From Chrysoporthe austroafricana (Eukaryota > Ascomycota > Sordariomycetes > Diaporthales > Cryphonectriaceae): 64,000 nt of DNA. The notes under the pieces were generated by a model, which was not told where the DNA came from, made no database searches, and saw only the letters and a list, made by a program, of their open reading frames with translations. Shown piece by piece: positions 1 to 14,830 of this stretch; within the stretch, counting starts at the first letter, position 1; the number at the start of each line of letters is the position of its first letter. The position numbers were made by a program, and so were the translations under genes. The stretch lies in NCBI GenBank assembly GCA_001051155.2, contig JYIP02000004.1, positions 3,962,383-4,026,382 of the forward strand, written 5' to 3'.

Positions 1-3000
1 AAGATCGGCCCACTAGCCAAAACCTTATTCTTCCCTCCCGGGGTCGACAAAACAGGATCTGGACTTCTCCGTGGTGTGCAGCGGTACGTACTGCTACCAT
101 ACATAGTAACTCTGTGTAGCGGCTCGCCAGCACCATCCCCTTTTGAGCCCCGGCCCTCGACGCTCCACCTCGGCGACGGCTGCGCTGGACGGCCTGCAAA
201 CCGCACCGCGCGATGCCTCGTGCCCTTCGCCGGTTGCTGCGCGAGGGAACGCTCGGCGCAGCTCCCGTGTGCGCCGGCGTTGAGGGGCCATGGTGGTGGT
301 GTCATCCGGCGCAGCCTGCGAGGCCGTTGTGACCCAAGAAAAAAGGGTCCAGCCAAGCACCGTTCCCATCCCCGACAGCGCGCATCTCCCGCTGGCTCGT
401 CGCCCACCGGTTTCTTGGCAGGGCTTGGGAGAGGCAGCCGGCCTGCACGATTTCTCCATCATATCTTGGCAACCCACCGAACAAGCTTCTATCAGCCCGC
501 GGCGCGGGCCCCGTCCCCGTGATGTTGGGTCGCGTGGTGAGAAGGCCTCATCGCTAGACGGCTGGGTCTTAGCAGCTCTAAAGTGCACGGCCGGCGGAAG
601 AAGGGACCCATACCAGAGCAGGGCGTACCGGATGAGCCCTTGGTATGAAGCCAGCCCGAAACCCCCAGGTCAGTTTCGTCAGCCGCCATGGCTCGCGCGG
701 ATGGGCGTTACACTACGAGAACTCCTCTCTGCTGTCTTAAAGCCACAATGTCGAGGGGTTCAACAAGCCAGTGGCGCCCTGTTGCGGATACTGGTTGGGC
801 TGTGCTACGAGCTTCTGCTACCTCTGTGTATTCAGTATCATGGTATAATTACGCCCATGAACCGTGGCTTGAGGCGTGCGTCGGCGGCGCATCAACGAAT
901 CTTTCGATGAGTCTGCCCGACTCCGGCTGTTTGACCTCTTTCTTGTGCCTCTGAGGAGCAACACTGCCGGTGATTGTAGTGCGGATGGATTCCAACCCCG
1001 ATTGATGCCCTCAAAACACAACTCACGCTTCCCGAATAGCACTGACCGGGCTTAGGGGAGAGCAGAGGCTATCCTGACGCAGCTGTCATCTGCGCGTCTT
1101 CGCGAGTCCCATGATCCATTAGCCGGCGGGGTTGATTTGGCCGTCCTCGATACCGTGCTGGTTCTGTGTCACCACAATCGTCGGCATCAAGGCTGACCTA
1201 GCCACGATAAACACCCTAGCTCCTACACCCACCAGTCCACAGCCGCAGGGGCACGAAGGGTGAAGCCAGCCACGGGGCAACTGATTACCCGGCCTGCTGC
1301 TAGCTCAGAGACTGTGGGAAGCCGAGGGCGCAAGGCAGAGCGAGCAGCCTCACGCTCCATCGCCTGCCTGAACAGTTACGTATGCAGCTTCGCTGCCGCC
1401 AGGCGGAGGTGCTCCCAGCGCGAGGCCCGCCTATTTCAGCCTCAGCATGAGACTCCAACGGGTCGGCCGTCTCTTGACGTCTTCACACCTTTTGTGTTAT
1501 TTATACCTATCCCCGTGCTGTTACCGAGAGCCTGTGTTGATATCTGTACAGCCTCTGGTGTGCCACAGGTGCGAACTAGGCTGGCCTGCTTGTGCATGTT
1601 GTAAATCGTCATTAGATCGGGAAGCGCAACACGGTGGAACGTTACACGGTTTACAGCACCTCTCCGTGGAAACCTGAGATTCTGTGGGGCTACCTATCGT
1701 GAGGATACCATAGCTTGTGCGCTGAGTAGCGCCATTACGCAGGAAGGCGAAGGTGATGAGTCGAACCTCGAAGACCCTATAGGTACGCTTGTCAGTCCCA
1801 TCCGGCGTAACGTCCGTAGCCAGGGCGAACGGCTTTTGATATCCTTCGTTTCGCAGCTACCACAACAGGTCGTCCTACAGACGGATACACAGCGTTGGGG
1901 AACTCATGGTATCACAGACAACCTTCACCGAGGCCATGGCTGGTACGGGAGCACGCAGCTTACTCGAGGGACGAGCCGACTCCCTTGTCGCATACACAGG
2001 AAGGATTGAGGCTGGGATGTAGAAGAGGGTATTTGAACATCACTTCTGTGTGATTTGGAGTAACGGCCCGGAGATATATGAGCGCCGTTAGGCCTGTACG
2101 GGAGCTAGATGCGACTGTGAGTATCAAGAATACCGAGGGTCAGTTACTGCTCTCTAGGTAAAGATCATCTTGGACGCCGACATTCATGTCTACTGAGTAT
2201 ATGGAGCATGAGGCTTGCAGACGAGCCCCCTAGCTGCCGGCGTTTGGGGATCGTGGGGAATAAGGAGGCGACGGCGCATTCATGACTGGCAGATGAAGCC
2301 AAGCTCCTGTTGATATAAATTGTCAAACCTTATCCCGCCGAGAAGAGCCTGCCCCTTGCGAGCGCCTTCAGAGGTAAAAGGGTAAAAACCCTTGCTTGTT
2401 ACCTGGGACTGAACCTCACGGCCGCCCCGTGTAGCCAGGCTGGACGTGGAACAACCCAGCTTGGTGCGCCGTGGTAGAACCGTCTCTACACAGCAGCGAC
2501 TAACCGTCTTGATCAGATGATCCGGCTCCTCCCTCCCTCGAAGTCATACACACTAGTCTCAGCGTGTTCCGAGACTACAAGACAGAGTCTCGAGCATGGA
2601 TTGACCTGGGCCGTCGCTGTGTGCCCGTGTGCTCCGCGATATCATGTACTGAGGATATCGTGTACTGGACAGTCTTGGGGCCGAGCGGGGCTCCTCGAGT
2701 ACTTCTTCCCGGTATGGGTAATCTTCACTCATGACAGCACGCAGCATCTGCACCTATATGCAGCCTTGTGGACTCCCCCCGTGTGTCGACCAAGACGATC
2801 GCCTGCAGTGCCGAGCCATGTCATCAGCGCCAAGGACTGGGGGAAGAAAAAAAACAAAACAAAATAAAAGATGATATGGGTGGGCCAGGCGATATCTCGT
2901 GCGGGCTCCACCCAATGAGCAAGCTTGGACATGCTGATTGTTTCAAGACCCGGCGCACCCTGGGGAAAAGGGGAGCCCCCGCCGGGAGCAGAGAGGACGT

Positions 3001-4469
3001 GCCGGCCGGGGCCCACGGTGCCCACCAGGCCCAGCTAGGCCCGGCGTGGAATCGAGGGCCTGTCTGGGATTGCATGCAAGCGCTGCAAATTGGCAATTTG
3101 TTCCTGAATGATAGGACAGCGTCTCCCGGTGCCCGCGTGGCCTGTCTGCCGCCGCCCGCAGCTCGGTCGGAACTGACAGATCGGAAGTGCCACGCGCACG
3201 CGCTGTGCGCTCCCGCAAACTTCAGACAGATCGTCTTATAGGTTGTACCGAGATTATAATCACAGTAGGTACTGCGCAGCGCCTGAGCAGTGCGAGGCGG
3301 CCTCGTTTCCATACTACCGTACGCCGGCGCTGTAGGTAGAATTGGTGGTGTCTGTCCCTGTTGGGGGCCGCACGGGCGCTGGCTGCCCTGCGCAGTCCTT
3401 GTCGGTCGTGTTTCTCTCGAAACTTGTCTCTGTATCACGGGGCTCCGCCTCGGCGGGCCTGGTGCGCTGCTGTGCGCAAGACTGGCCGCGGCTGGCCTGT
3501 GGGACCAGAGGAGGCGGCGGCGGCGGCGGAGGTGGACGAGGACGAGGACGAGGACGAGGAGGTCAGGCTGTGGTGGTGTACCATGGTAAGACTCGAGCCC
3601 TGGCGGCTGGTCTAAGGAGGATTTGAACAGGCGGCCAGGGCAAGTGGGCAAGCTGTTTTTCCCCCTGCAGGACCCCATCCGCTCCACTTGGCACCCTGCA
3701 ACCCTTCCCACCTGCAGCCCAAAAAGGAACAAGCTGTCCGTCATTTGTTCGCTTCCAGGTTTCTTGAGCGCCTCTGGACCGAGGCCAGGACAGACAGAAA
3801 ACGAGAGCAACGCAGGTGTGGGCACGACGTCTCACGACTGCTGGCCCCCGTCTTCCCTCACGCACTGGCTGATCACGATAACTCTCCCGGCTCCAAGCCC
3901 ACTCCGTCTCCCTCGACCAGAAACGTGGGGCTGGATTATGCGATTCCGTTGCGTGCTCTGCTTGGAACTGATTTGCCAGCGAGCCCAAATTAGTTTTGTC
4001 CCGGCGCGGGTTGGATCTCTCGGAACTAAACCCACTGTGGGAAGCGTGAGAGGCCTGGGGGCTCTGGGGCCGTCCCGTCGTCTTTGAATTCCGAAACCAC
4101 TTTCCAGCTTTCTGCGGCCGCGTCCAGGCAGACAGACAGACTCTCCTGACAAACAGACAACTTCCAGCCGGCAGCTGCCATCTCTTGTGCCTTTCCTCGC
4201 CCCAGCACGAAAGCCGGGTCGAGACCCCCCTGGCCGAGCATCTGCGGTGGCTGTGGCCTGTGGCCTGTGGTCGCCTCGTGTGGGAGGCCTTTGCGCCGAA
4301 ACGAATCGAATCGCTGCCCATCTCGTGCCGAATCCCCTGGCCCGACGAGACGGACGCGCGAGCATCATCATAACACCCATCGCCGTCAGACCCACCCCCC
4401 TCCTTGGCCCATCGCTGATATTCAATTGATGCTGTCGCTGGCTCTGGGCTGGCATCCCCTCACTTCACC
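1..4469. other. intergenic, no convincing gene; tea4 5' flank
   Basis: I see no supported gene here. Open frames exist on both strands, including one of about 330 codons on the minus strand at 2824-3825. Their translations are Pro/Ser/Arg-rich, lack recognisable domains and overlap one another, as expected of GC-rich non-coding DNA. A GC-rich imperfect triplet/hexamer tract lies at 3508-3563 (GGC units followed by GACGAG units). The last several hundred bases are probably the promoter and 5' leader of the polarity gene that starts at 4470. Weathered transposon remnants cannot be excluded by eye. Confidence 0.6.
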
Positions 4470-7400
4470 ATGACGAGACCCGGAATAGTTCGCGCTGGTA
4501 TGTACCCCCTGCCTTGCCCTGCCCTTGCCCTGCCCTGCCATGCCTGCCTTTCCTTCCAACACCCAACGCCGTCCTTCCTGATCCTCCCACTCGATCCCTC
4601 CGTGCGTGACTCTGCTTGGCGACCCCCTCGCGGCCTTGCATACGTGTATGTGTGCGTGTGTGTTGGAAGCTTCTCTCGTTTCCCGGTACTCCGCCCTGCT
4701 GCGGAATGGCCCATGCGCCGGCCCTGGAGCCTTGCACCCCGACGTCCTTGTCCCCTGACGGCCGCTGACTATTCTTGTCTCCCGTTCTTCAGACACGATC
4801 GACCTGCAGGATCACGACACTCCTTCGGCGCAGAACCACACCGCGCGACCCAACCCCTCACAAACGAAACAGTCTGCGAACAGCCCGAACAGCGGCACCA
4901 TCGCGCCTCACCAGGCCGAGACCCTGCGCGAGGTCGCCGCCGAGACAGCAGAGGAGGAGGCCAAGAGCCCCCGAGTCTCCTGGGCCAACGGTGGTGAGGC
5001 CGGCGACCTGCAGCAGTACGCCGAAGACCTCGCGGCGGGTGTCCTTGGCTCCGCGAATATGAGCGGCGGCGGCGCCGACGGCGACATGGCGGCACGTGCC
5101 CGGCAGGACGACCTGGCCGTCGCGCAGAACGGGGGCCTGGTGTCCCAGGACGGCACGGAGGATGGCGACGTGGACGGGGACGAGGGCGACCTGGACGACG
5201 ACATGATGGACAAGATATCGAGCTCGCCCTCGATCGACGATGGTGGGTCCATTTGTCAACTTCCGACCTTCTTCCGCGGTGTTGAGAGAGACGCTTCGCC
5301 GTGTAGTTCTCCGGCGTCCGCGTGCTTCAGCGAGGCGAGGTTTTCTTCCCCATACCTCGAACCTCCTGACTACTTACCCCTACAGCGTGTTTCCCAGCAG
5401 CATGGGAGCAGAGATTCAGCTGAAAGTCATCCTTTGTGTCATCATCATCTTCCCGGTGCGATCCTCGAGGATCTCGACGAGCGCTTCAGCGACGAGGAAA
5501 TGGCAATGGCACAAGATGTGGAAATGGACAAGAATCGCGGTGTTGTTTCAAGAGCGTGCCAGCAAGATTTCAGTCAAGACTCGGTGAAAGGCAGTGCGGC
5601 CACCGGACCAAGACCAGCGGTCAATGGCATCGCGCATAAGGGCAGCTCTGACAAGCCATCCGAGGCGGAAGCAGCGAGGAGCAGAGATGAGGCTATAAGC
5701 GGCATCGAAGACGACGGCGTCGACATCAGCGGCTTGATCATCCCGTACGAGGACTCCACCGATGAAGATGATGATGACAACCTTTTCCTTCAGTGCACAG
5801 ATTCTAGATTTATCGACTCCGGGTGGGGAGGTGAGTGCTTACATGATACAGAGGACATCGACTTCGAGCTCGTCTACGCCCTACATACCTTCATAGCGAC
5901 CGTCGAAGGCCAAGCGAACGCAACAAAGGGTGACGCTATGGTTCTGCTTGACGATAGCAACAGTTACTGGTGGCTTGTTCGAGTTGTCAAGGACAGTAGT
6001 ATAGGTAAGATCGCCTCAGAGACAGCATCAGACCTTGAGCAGCGATCGCTGATGTATCTCAGGTTATTTGCCAGCTGAGCACATCGAAACACCAACTGAA
6101 CGGCTTGCTCGTCTGAATAAGCACCGGAACATTGACGTACGTTTGTCCAACGAGGGCCACATGGGACGGGAGACTGACTTGTGCAGCTATCGGCGACGAT
6201 GCTCGGCGACCAAGCTGAGAAGGCCAAGAACCCAATCAAAACGGCGATGCGCAGGAGAAAAGCCAAGAATGTCACGTTTGCGGCTCCTACATTCGTAGAC
6301 TATTCTGACTATGACTACGACACCGAGGACGAAGAAGAAGAGAACCTGTTGATGGCTCAGCAGCAGCAGCAACTGCAGCAGCAACAGCAGCAATCACAAC
6401 AGTCCCAGCAGCAAGCCTCAGCGGCTAAGCAGACCAATGGTGAGGATGGTGACAAGGACGAAGATTCAGCAAAGGTTGCGCCGCTTCGGCCACGAGCCCA
6501 GCAGAAGTCGGGACAGGTTGCCGATCATGCCAAAGCAGACCTCAGCGAGGAGTCGTCAAATGGCGCCTCCAAAGCCGCCAGTCGGACGAGCGAGGAAATC
6601 TTCGAGACGAATGGGGTGGAAGGTCCGAAGAAGAGGGCTGACGGCACTGTCCGTGACTCTTTCTTCAAGGACGATACTGTTGAGACCAAGAAGATTACCC
6701 TCACGCCGGGGCTGCTCCGCGATGATGGTGTAACAAGGGCGTCCTCTGATTCTATCGAGAAAGGAATCAAGCAGCGGCCGAGTTTCGACAAGTTATTGGA
6801 AAAGGACTCCAAGGAGGACAAGAAGAGGGCCAAGGACAAGAAAGAGAAGGAAAAGAAGAGTGGTTTCAGGAGCCTCTTCTCGCGCAAAGACAAGAAGAGA
6901 GGCGAAGAAGACGACGACTCTTTCGGCAAGCGTTCTATGGAGACCGGAACCGAGCCGCTAGACAGACCGTCAGAGGACATCGGCGACGAGCTAGGCTCGG
7001 ACAAGGGCATGAGCCCGCAACGGAACCCGAGCAAACTTCAAAAGCAGCAACCGCGGGTGGAGTCCTCTCTTGCGAGAAAGGCCGGAGGCGCCCAAAGAGA
7101 CGCTGGCGATGGTATGGATCTTTCGACCTTTTTGAACGAAAGCAGTTTGAAGAACGTCTCGAACGTACCGCCTGCTTCGATGCGCATCGTCGATCCGGAC
7201 GCCGATCTCTTTGAAGACGATGATGATGATGATGATGACGAGTCGAAGCCACAGCAGTCTGCGACTGCCCGGTCAGCGTCCGTGGACGATTATAAACAGA
7301 ATGCGCCGAAACAGGCACCAACTCGCTCACTAAGTGTCGACGACCAAAAGACCGCACAGACCACCGCGGTGAAGTCGCGGATGCAGATCGAGGACTCCGA

Positions 7401-8110
7401 CTCTGATGAGGGAGCTCAAGAGACTACGCAGGCACCAGTGACGACAGACAAATCTCTGGACCAGCCTGAGCCTCAGCCCAGCCAGCCAGAGAAACAGAAA
7501 TCTCAGAGGCCGGTGCTGCCGGGTTCGTTCCCTGACAGCTATACCAGCGTGGTGTCCACAGAGTCTACATCGACCGTCACTGCAGAGAAGTCTGGAGTTG
7601 CCAGCCAGCCAAGAGAGCGGTTGTCCGAGTCCCCGGTTGAGGTTTCGCCTATCACGCCCACAGAGGCTCAGCCTCCACCTCTGACAGGCGATAACTCAAG
7701 CCAAGAGCACTCGTCGCCCGTGTCGTCGCCGTCGCCGGAACTGATCGACCGCGAGGAAGCCGGTGGCGTGCACCGCAACCAAGATTCAATTACCACCTCG
7801 ACGTCTACGACAACCGTCTCGGCGTGGAACGACACGAGTCTGCGGGCCTTTTTCGATTCCGGTGCCGACATCCGCGACCTTCTTGTCGTTGTGTATGATA
7901 AGAATGATGTTGAGCCTGTCGGACCTGATCACCCCGTCGCTGGGGCTCTCTTCAAGGAGCAAAATGCCAAGTTGGCGGAGATCACAACTGTAAGTCAGGA
8001 CCATAGTGAAGTCGTTGCCGGGCCAAAAAGCTGACCGCACGTTGTAGCAACTTGATAACATGCTTGGTGACTGGCTTGCTCGCAAGCAACGGTTACGAGG
8101 CACTGTCTAG
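4470..8110 (+). CDS. tea4: SH3-domain cell-polarity protein, Tea4/Bud14 family (TeaC-like)
   Basis: The predicted protein has about 1059 residues. Exons are 4470-4497, 4793-6004, 6063-6136, 6187-7989 and 8048-8110; the phases close exactly. An acidic N-terminal region is followed by an SH3 domain at about residues 365-430, with the ALHTF, ALYDF-like start and the YWWLVR core visible. Just after it, near residue 465, K-N-V-T-F fits the RVxF docking motif for type 1 phosphatase. A Gln-rich run lies near 495-515, a Lys/Glu-rich segment near 690, an Asp run near 780, and a conserved-looking C-terminal tail (about 980-1059, with AFFDSG and LGDWLARK). In yeasts, Tea4/Bud14 proteins carry PP1 (Dis2/Glc7) to cell ends or bud sites and link microtubule tips to formins; Aspergillus TeaC acts at hyphal tips. 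The first exon codes only nine residues before a 295-nt intron. An intron within about 5240-5395 cannot be excluded because that stretch is poorly conserved yet open. Confidence 0.9.
6358..6420 (+). repeat. CAG/CAA-rich tract coding for polyglutamine in tea4
   Basis: Near-continuous CAG and CAA codons give a Gln-rich stretch with a few Leu, Ser and Ala interruptions, just downstream of the SH3 domain. Such tracts are length-variable between strains in many fungi. Confidence 0.85.
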
Positions 8111-9614
8111 ACATGGCGCGTCTGGACACTGTAACAAAGATACCCCCTTTCACATTTTTGACATTTCATACCCTTCAGAGCTCGACAATCTTTGGTTAGA
8201 CGACGTGATCACCGTCTGTAAATCTTCTTCGGTCGACTGTCGACGAAACATCTACGACTGTCTCGACGCAGTTGCACGTTCACGCTTGCACATGGTTCGA
8301 CATAATACAGGGCCCGGCGTTCTCTGGGATAGGAAGATAGGACAGGTCAAAATGACGGTCAGAATCGGATTTGACGAAAACTGAATACCAACGGCAGCCC
8401 AGGCATATACCTTTTCTTTCCTTTTGTTCAGGCTCCTTTCGGCGCGACTAGGCTTCTGCGCACATCTCACCTTTCTTCCCCCGCGGAGTACATAGAAGAG
8501 AGCGCAGAGAGCGAGCGGCAAGCCAGCGAGCGAACGCATGGGAGGTGATATGAATTTGGGATGCAGAGTATTCGCCTTCATTGTGAAGTAGGCAAGAGAT
8601 TTCTTTCACTGAAGAGACAGGCTGCTCGACCAGGGCTCTGGACCCTGCTGAATATAATCCTTCGCCCTAATTTCCAGGCCATGACCGACGTGATCATGAA
8701 GAGTGAGACCCTGCGTGCCTGCCCCTGCCCCTGTGGAGGCTGTGGGGCTAGCCCTCCCCTTTCGAGCTCAGGCTCGCCCTGGCTGAGGCTGACCTGAAAT
8801 TGAGTTTGCCTATTCATGACGCCATTGTGCTTTTTTTTTTCCCTATATGCCAAACAACCGAGAACAATACTGATGTTCAAGATCCCATTCTTTGGCGGCC
8901 ACTCTTCAGCCCTCGCATGGGAATTTGTAGCTCCGTACCCAAGGTGTGCCGGTAACCCCCCAACCGGCCCCCTGGCTCTCTTGACTTCTCTTTTGGGTGC
9001 TGGTTAGTCGCTTGTTGATCCTTCCGCTCATTGCTCGCTCCCCAGTGATTCTGTCTGCATTCTTCAGCACCCTCGTCAAGTCGTGAAGAGATACCTGGGT
9101 TGAACCAAGAGAGGCTCACAACATAAACACACTACAAACCACACAAAGCCAAAACTCAAGCCAACACTTCTGTCGAGGCTGCAGGATACTACCGTACCAC
9201 ACCACACCGCACCCGTACCACACCACCGCGGCCAGCATAGCGCCAGCCAGTCAGCTAGGGTTTCCTTCAGAGGCTGCTCGCCCCAGGCGCCCGCTAATCA
9301 CAGAGCTTCCCCTGCCGTGCCGGGATAGCTCCTCAGTGCTCCTCACCACCACCAGCGCACGCCCGGAGCTCGTGCGCACCGCACCGCGCACCACTGGCAC
9401 CAAACCACACGACCCCCTCGTCTCCTCCCACACAACACACAAAGCAGCGGCTGCCGTTGTGTGTGCATGTGTGTGTCCGACCTCCTGCACACACACACAA
9501 CACAATCACACGTCCGCTATGTCACAGAACCCGACGAGCGGGCTACATCACCTTCAACCAGTACCGCACAAGATCAAGATCCCCAGGAGGGCTGCTAGCT
9601 ATACACCCGCGACC
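8111..9614. other. intergenic: tea4 3' flank and 5' flank of the next gene
   Basis: No gene is supported. The stretch should hold the tea4 3' UTR and the promoter/leader of the small gene starting at 9615. From about 9120 to 9515 it is rich in CA/CAC and CCAC motifs with short (CA)n runs, typical of fungal promoters or 5' leaders. An upstream ATG at 9519 is in frame with the 9615 start. Confidence 0.6.
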
Positions 9615-10230
9615 ATGGACAACGACCTGCGGTCGCAGCTGAACGTCCAGCTTGTCGCTGGCGGGCACGACAAGAAGTAAGCCTTGCCCTAATTACTCCT
9701 ACTCGTCCACCGTCGATTCAGACCGCAGGCCCGCAGCCAAAATCAATCCTGGATCAATCCCACACTGGGGGAGACTGGACACCCGGCGTCGCGCGCATCC
9801 TGCTAACCATTTCCCTGTCGCTTGCAGAATCCAAGAACACCTCCTCTACGCCCTCAACGCCCACCCCAACAACTGGCCCACACAGATCCAGGCCCGCGCC
9901 CTCGCGCTCCTGCGGTCGGGCGAGGCGACGACGTTCCCGCAGCTCCTCAAGCAGATCCTCGAGGAGGTCCGCAAGGAGACGGCGCTCGAGCCCAGATCCA
10001 ACGGCAGCAGCAGCAACGGCAGCGACGCATCGGTGCAGGTGAACGGGGGAGGGCCCTCGGGCAAGAAGGCGAACGGCGCGGGGCCCGGGCCCGGCGAGGC
10101 GAGCAACCTGCACCAGAACCAGAAGCAGAGCCTCGCGGTGCCGCAGGCGGTGGTGGACGACGCGCTGAAGGTGACGAGGGAGGCGCTGGTGGCCGTTGCG
10201 GAGTTCGAGGAGGCGGAGCGGGCGACCTGA
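9615..10230 (+). CDS. small conserved-looking fungal protein, function unknown
   Basis: Two exons, 9615-9676 and 9828-10230, give 154 residues. The 151-nt intron has a GTAAGC donor, a TGCTAAC branch site at about 9801 and a TTGCAG acceptor. Residues 20-70 are helical-looking and contain the segments HLLYALNAHPNNWP, LLRSGEATTFP and LLKQILEEV. A low-complexity Ser/Asn/Gly linker (about 75-115) follows, then a second short helix (VVDDALKVTREALVAVAEF). There is no signal peptide or membrane segment. An in-frame ATG at 9519 would add 32 residues; I prefer 9615 because the added part is basic and low complexity. I cannot assign a family. The pattern of a clean intron between two frames that read as protein argues that it is real. 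Confidence 0.7.
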
Positions 10231-12176
10231 GCGCGGGGCGGAGGTGCTGGCCGCAGGAGAGGGTATTTTCTGCTTTGTCCCGCGTGACCTGGAACATCGC
10301 CCGGTGGGTGTCAGTCCGCGGACGAGCAGTCTGGCCGAGGACGCCACATGGATATCAGGAGGGAAGCATACACACTGGTCAGTCTCGGCGAAGCCAGATG
10401 GATTCGACGCGAGAATGCCCATGGGATCATGGCAGGCCCGACAACGTGCTATCGCCACGGCCTGCCGGCCCATCAGGCCTCGCAAATCACACGGGTTTGG
10501 CTAAACCCAGGGGGAAAGGCGTGCGCCAGGGAGGTCGCTCATCGTCAGCAGACGGATATGGTCACCTTGTACAAAGTGGACGACTCTAACGGCATGAACG
10601 CAAGCTTGCTTTCACCAACATATGCACAGGGACGGCGGCGCATCAAAAGGACGGAGGTGTACGGCGTTTGGTAGTTGATTTTTCAAGTCTGTAGTACGTC
10701 TGGCTCGGAGCTTTGGTCCCCCAACGAACCCAACCCTCTTTCATACGGGCATTCTTCACCGCTTGCGATATACGTGATGAGACCTGGGTGCTCTCCAGGC
10801 TTGTTCGGCCCCTGCTCCAGGCTGAACGGGCCTCTTGTTGGAATAGCCAGTCCTCTGTGCTCTCGACCCCTGGCCAAAAGTAGTCAAATTCGCAGAGATC
10901 CAAACTACCCCCCGCGGAGCTGGCATCCTGTCATCATGACGGGAGGCCCCGATGTAGGATCGCTTGGTCGTCCCACAGAGGACTCAGCATAGGTAGGACT
11001 CTTGGAATAACGGTAGGACTGTCTACGTACGCGAGGGGGCAGACAGCCCTTCGCTCGGCAGAGGGGACTCTAAAGACAGTATTGCCTGTGCGGAACCGGC
11101 CACTATTATCCCTGCGAATACCGCTCCAGTTCTCGACCGCCAGTGAGCTCACCTCCCCCCCCCCCATAAAAGTAAAATATCACCGAGGCATTAGGCTTCC
11201 CTCCTCCGCTACAGCATGTAAGATGCTGAGGTTACTGAGCTGTCACAACAATCATCCTTCGAGAGGGAAAACCTGGCTGGGTTCCTACAGGCCATGAGGC
11301 AGCCCGGGATGGTAAGGATACTTGCACAGCATCTAGCGTGCTCGCCGCCTGCGCGAAGCATCAATCTGGAGGGGCGGTATGGTAGAGAGATGGCGAGGGA
11401 GAGATATGACGCCGACCTGGCTGCCTGGATGCCCGGAGGATAATCCGAGCTCGTAAGGGCACAGTCTAGGCTTGTCGGGTTCGACACATTACAATGCATC
11501 CGTCTTCCGCATGCATGTATATTTCTTTGGGAAAACATACCGAATACGTGTTGTCTTCATGATACTGCGTTGAATCCATTTTGAGATGTTCGACAGCCGT
11601 GGGAACACTCGAACTCTTGCCATCTGTGTCTTAGATTGGTTTATTACAAGCTGACGAACAGATGGAAATGGCTGCGGCGAGCTGGTAGGATATCGTAATC
11701 GGATGCCGACGCAGGGAACGGACAACTTGAAGGGAAACACCTGGCTACCTAACAGAATCCTGCAATGAGGTAGTGATGCGCTCCGGACAGAGCGGTGATA
11801 TCAACAAAGCATTGTCTCTCATTAAGGAAATCTATCGTAATCCAGATCGCCTGTGCCAAGGCGGCCAGCAAACTCCAAGATCTCAGTCTCTATTTATGGA
11901 GAAGTTGGCCCAGGGCGAGAACCCTTGAATCGATAAAGATTTCGAAGAAGCTCCTCCTTAGCAAGTCCGCCCGCGTCCAGAAGACCTATCTGAGGTCGTC
12001 TTGTTCCGAGGCTTCCTGAGCACCAGCCCCTCCTTGATGCCGCCAGTCAAAGCTGCTTACAGACAGCTGCTTGTACTAGACCACTCGCGTATGCCCCTGC
12101 CTTACCCGCAATCCCCGCCAAAAAAAGACGTAAAATACAGCGACCGATGATGTTGTGTATGCTTTCAAGGCTACAC
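10231..12176. other. convergent intergenic spacer
   Basis: This lies between the 3' ends of the small gene (+) and cdc48 (-), so both 3' UTRs must fall here. No complete gene is supported. Short open stretches exist, for example a plus-strand frame at about 11735-11925 reading through GDINKALSLIKEIYRNPDR, but it is interrupted by stops on both sides and matches nothing I recognise. A run of ten C's lies at about 11155-11164. Confidence 0.55.

Positions 12177-14830
<2,654 letters not shown>

Noticed and set aside
1740..1800. A GGTTCGA-like B-box on the minus strand as a tRNA hint
   Set aside because: No matching A-box, acceptor stem or cloverleaf could be drawn; similar isolated matches near 11471 also fail.
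2824..3825. Minus-strand ORF of about 330 codons
   Set aside because: Pro/Ser/Arg-rich with simple-repeat segments, no domain, no intron signals and overlaps frames on the other strand.
5831..5851. A 21-nt GTGAGT...TACAG segment in tea4 that resembles a tiny intron
   Set aside because: Fungal introns this short are not established; the frame stays open through it and the resulting GWGGECLHDTEDIDF fits the family.
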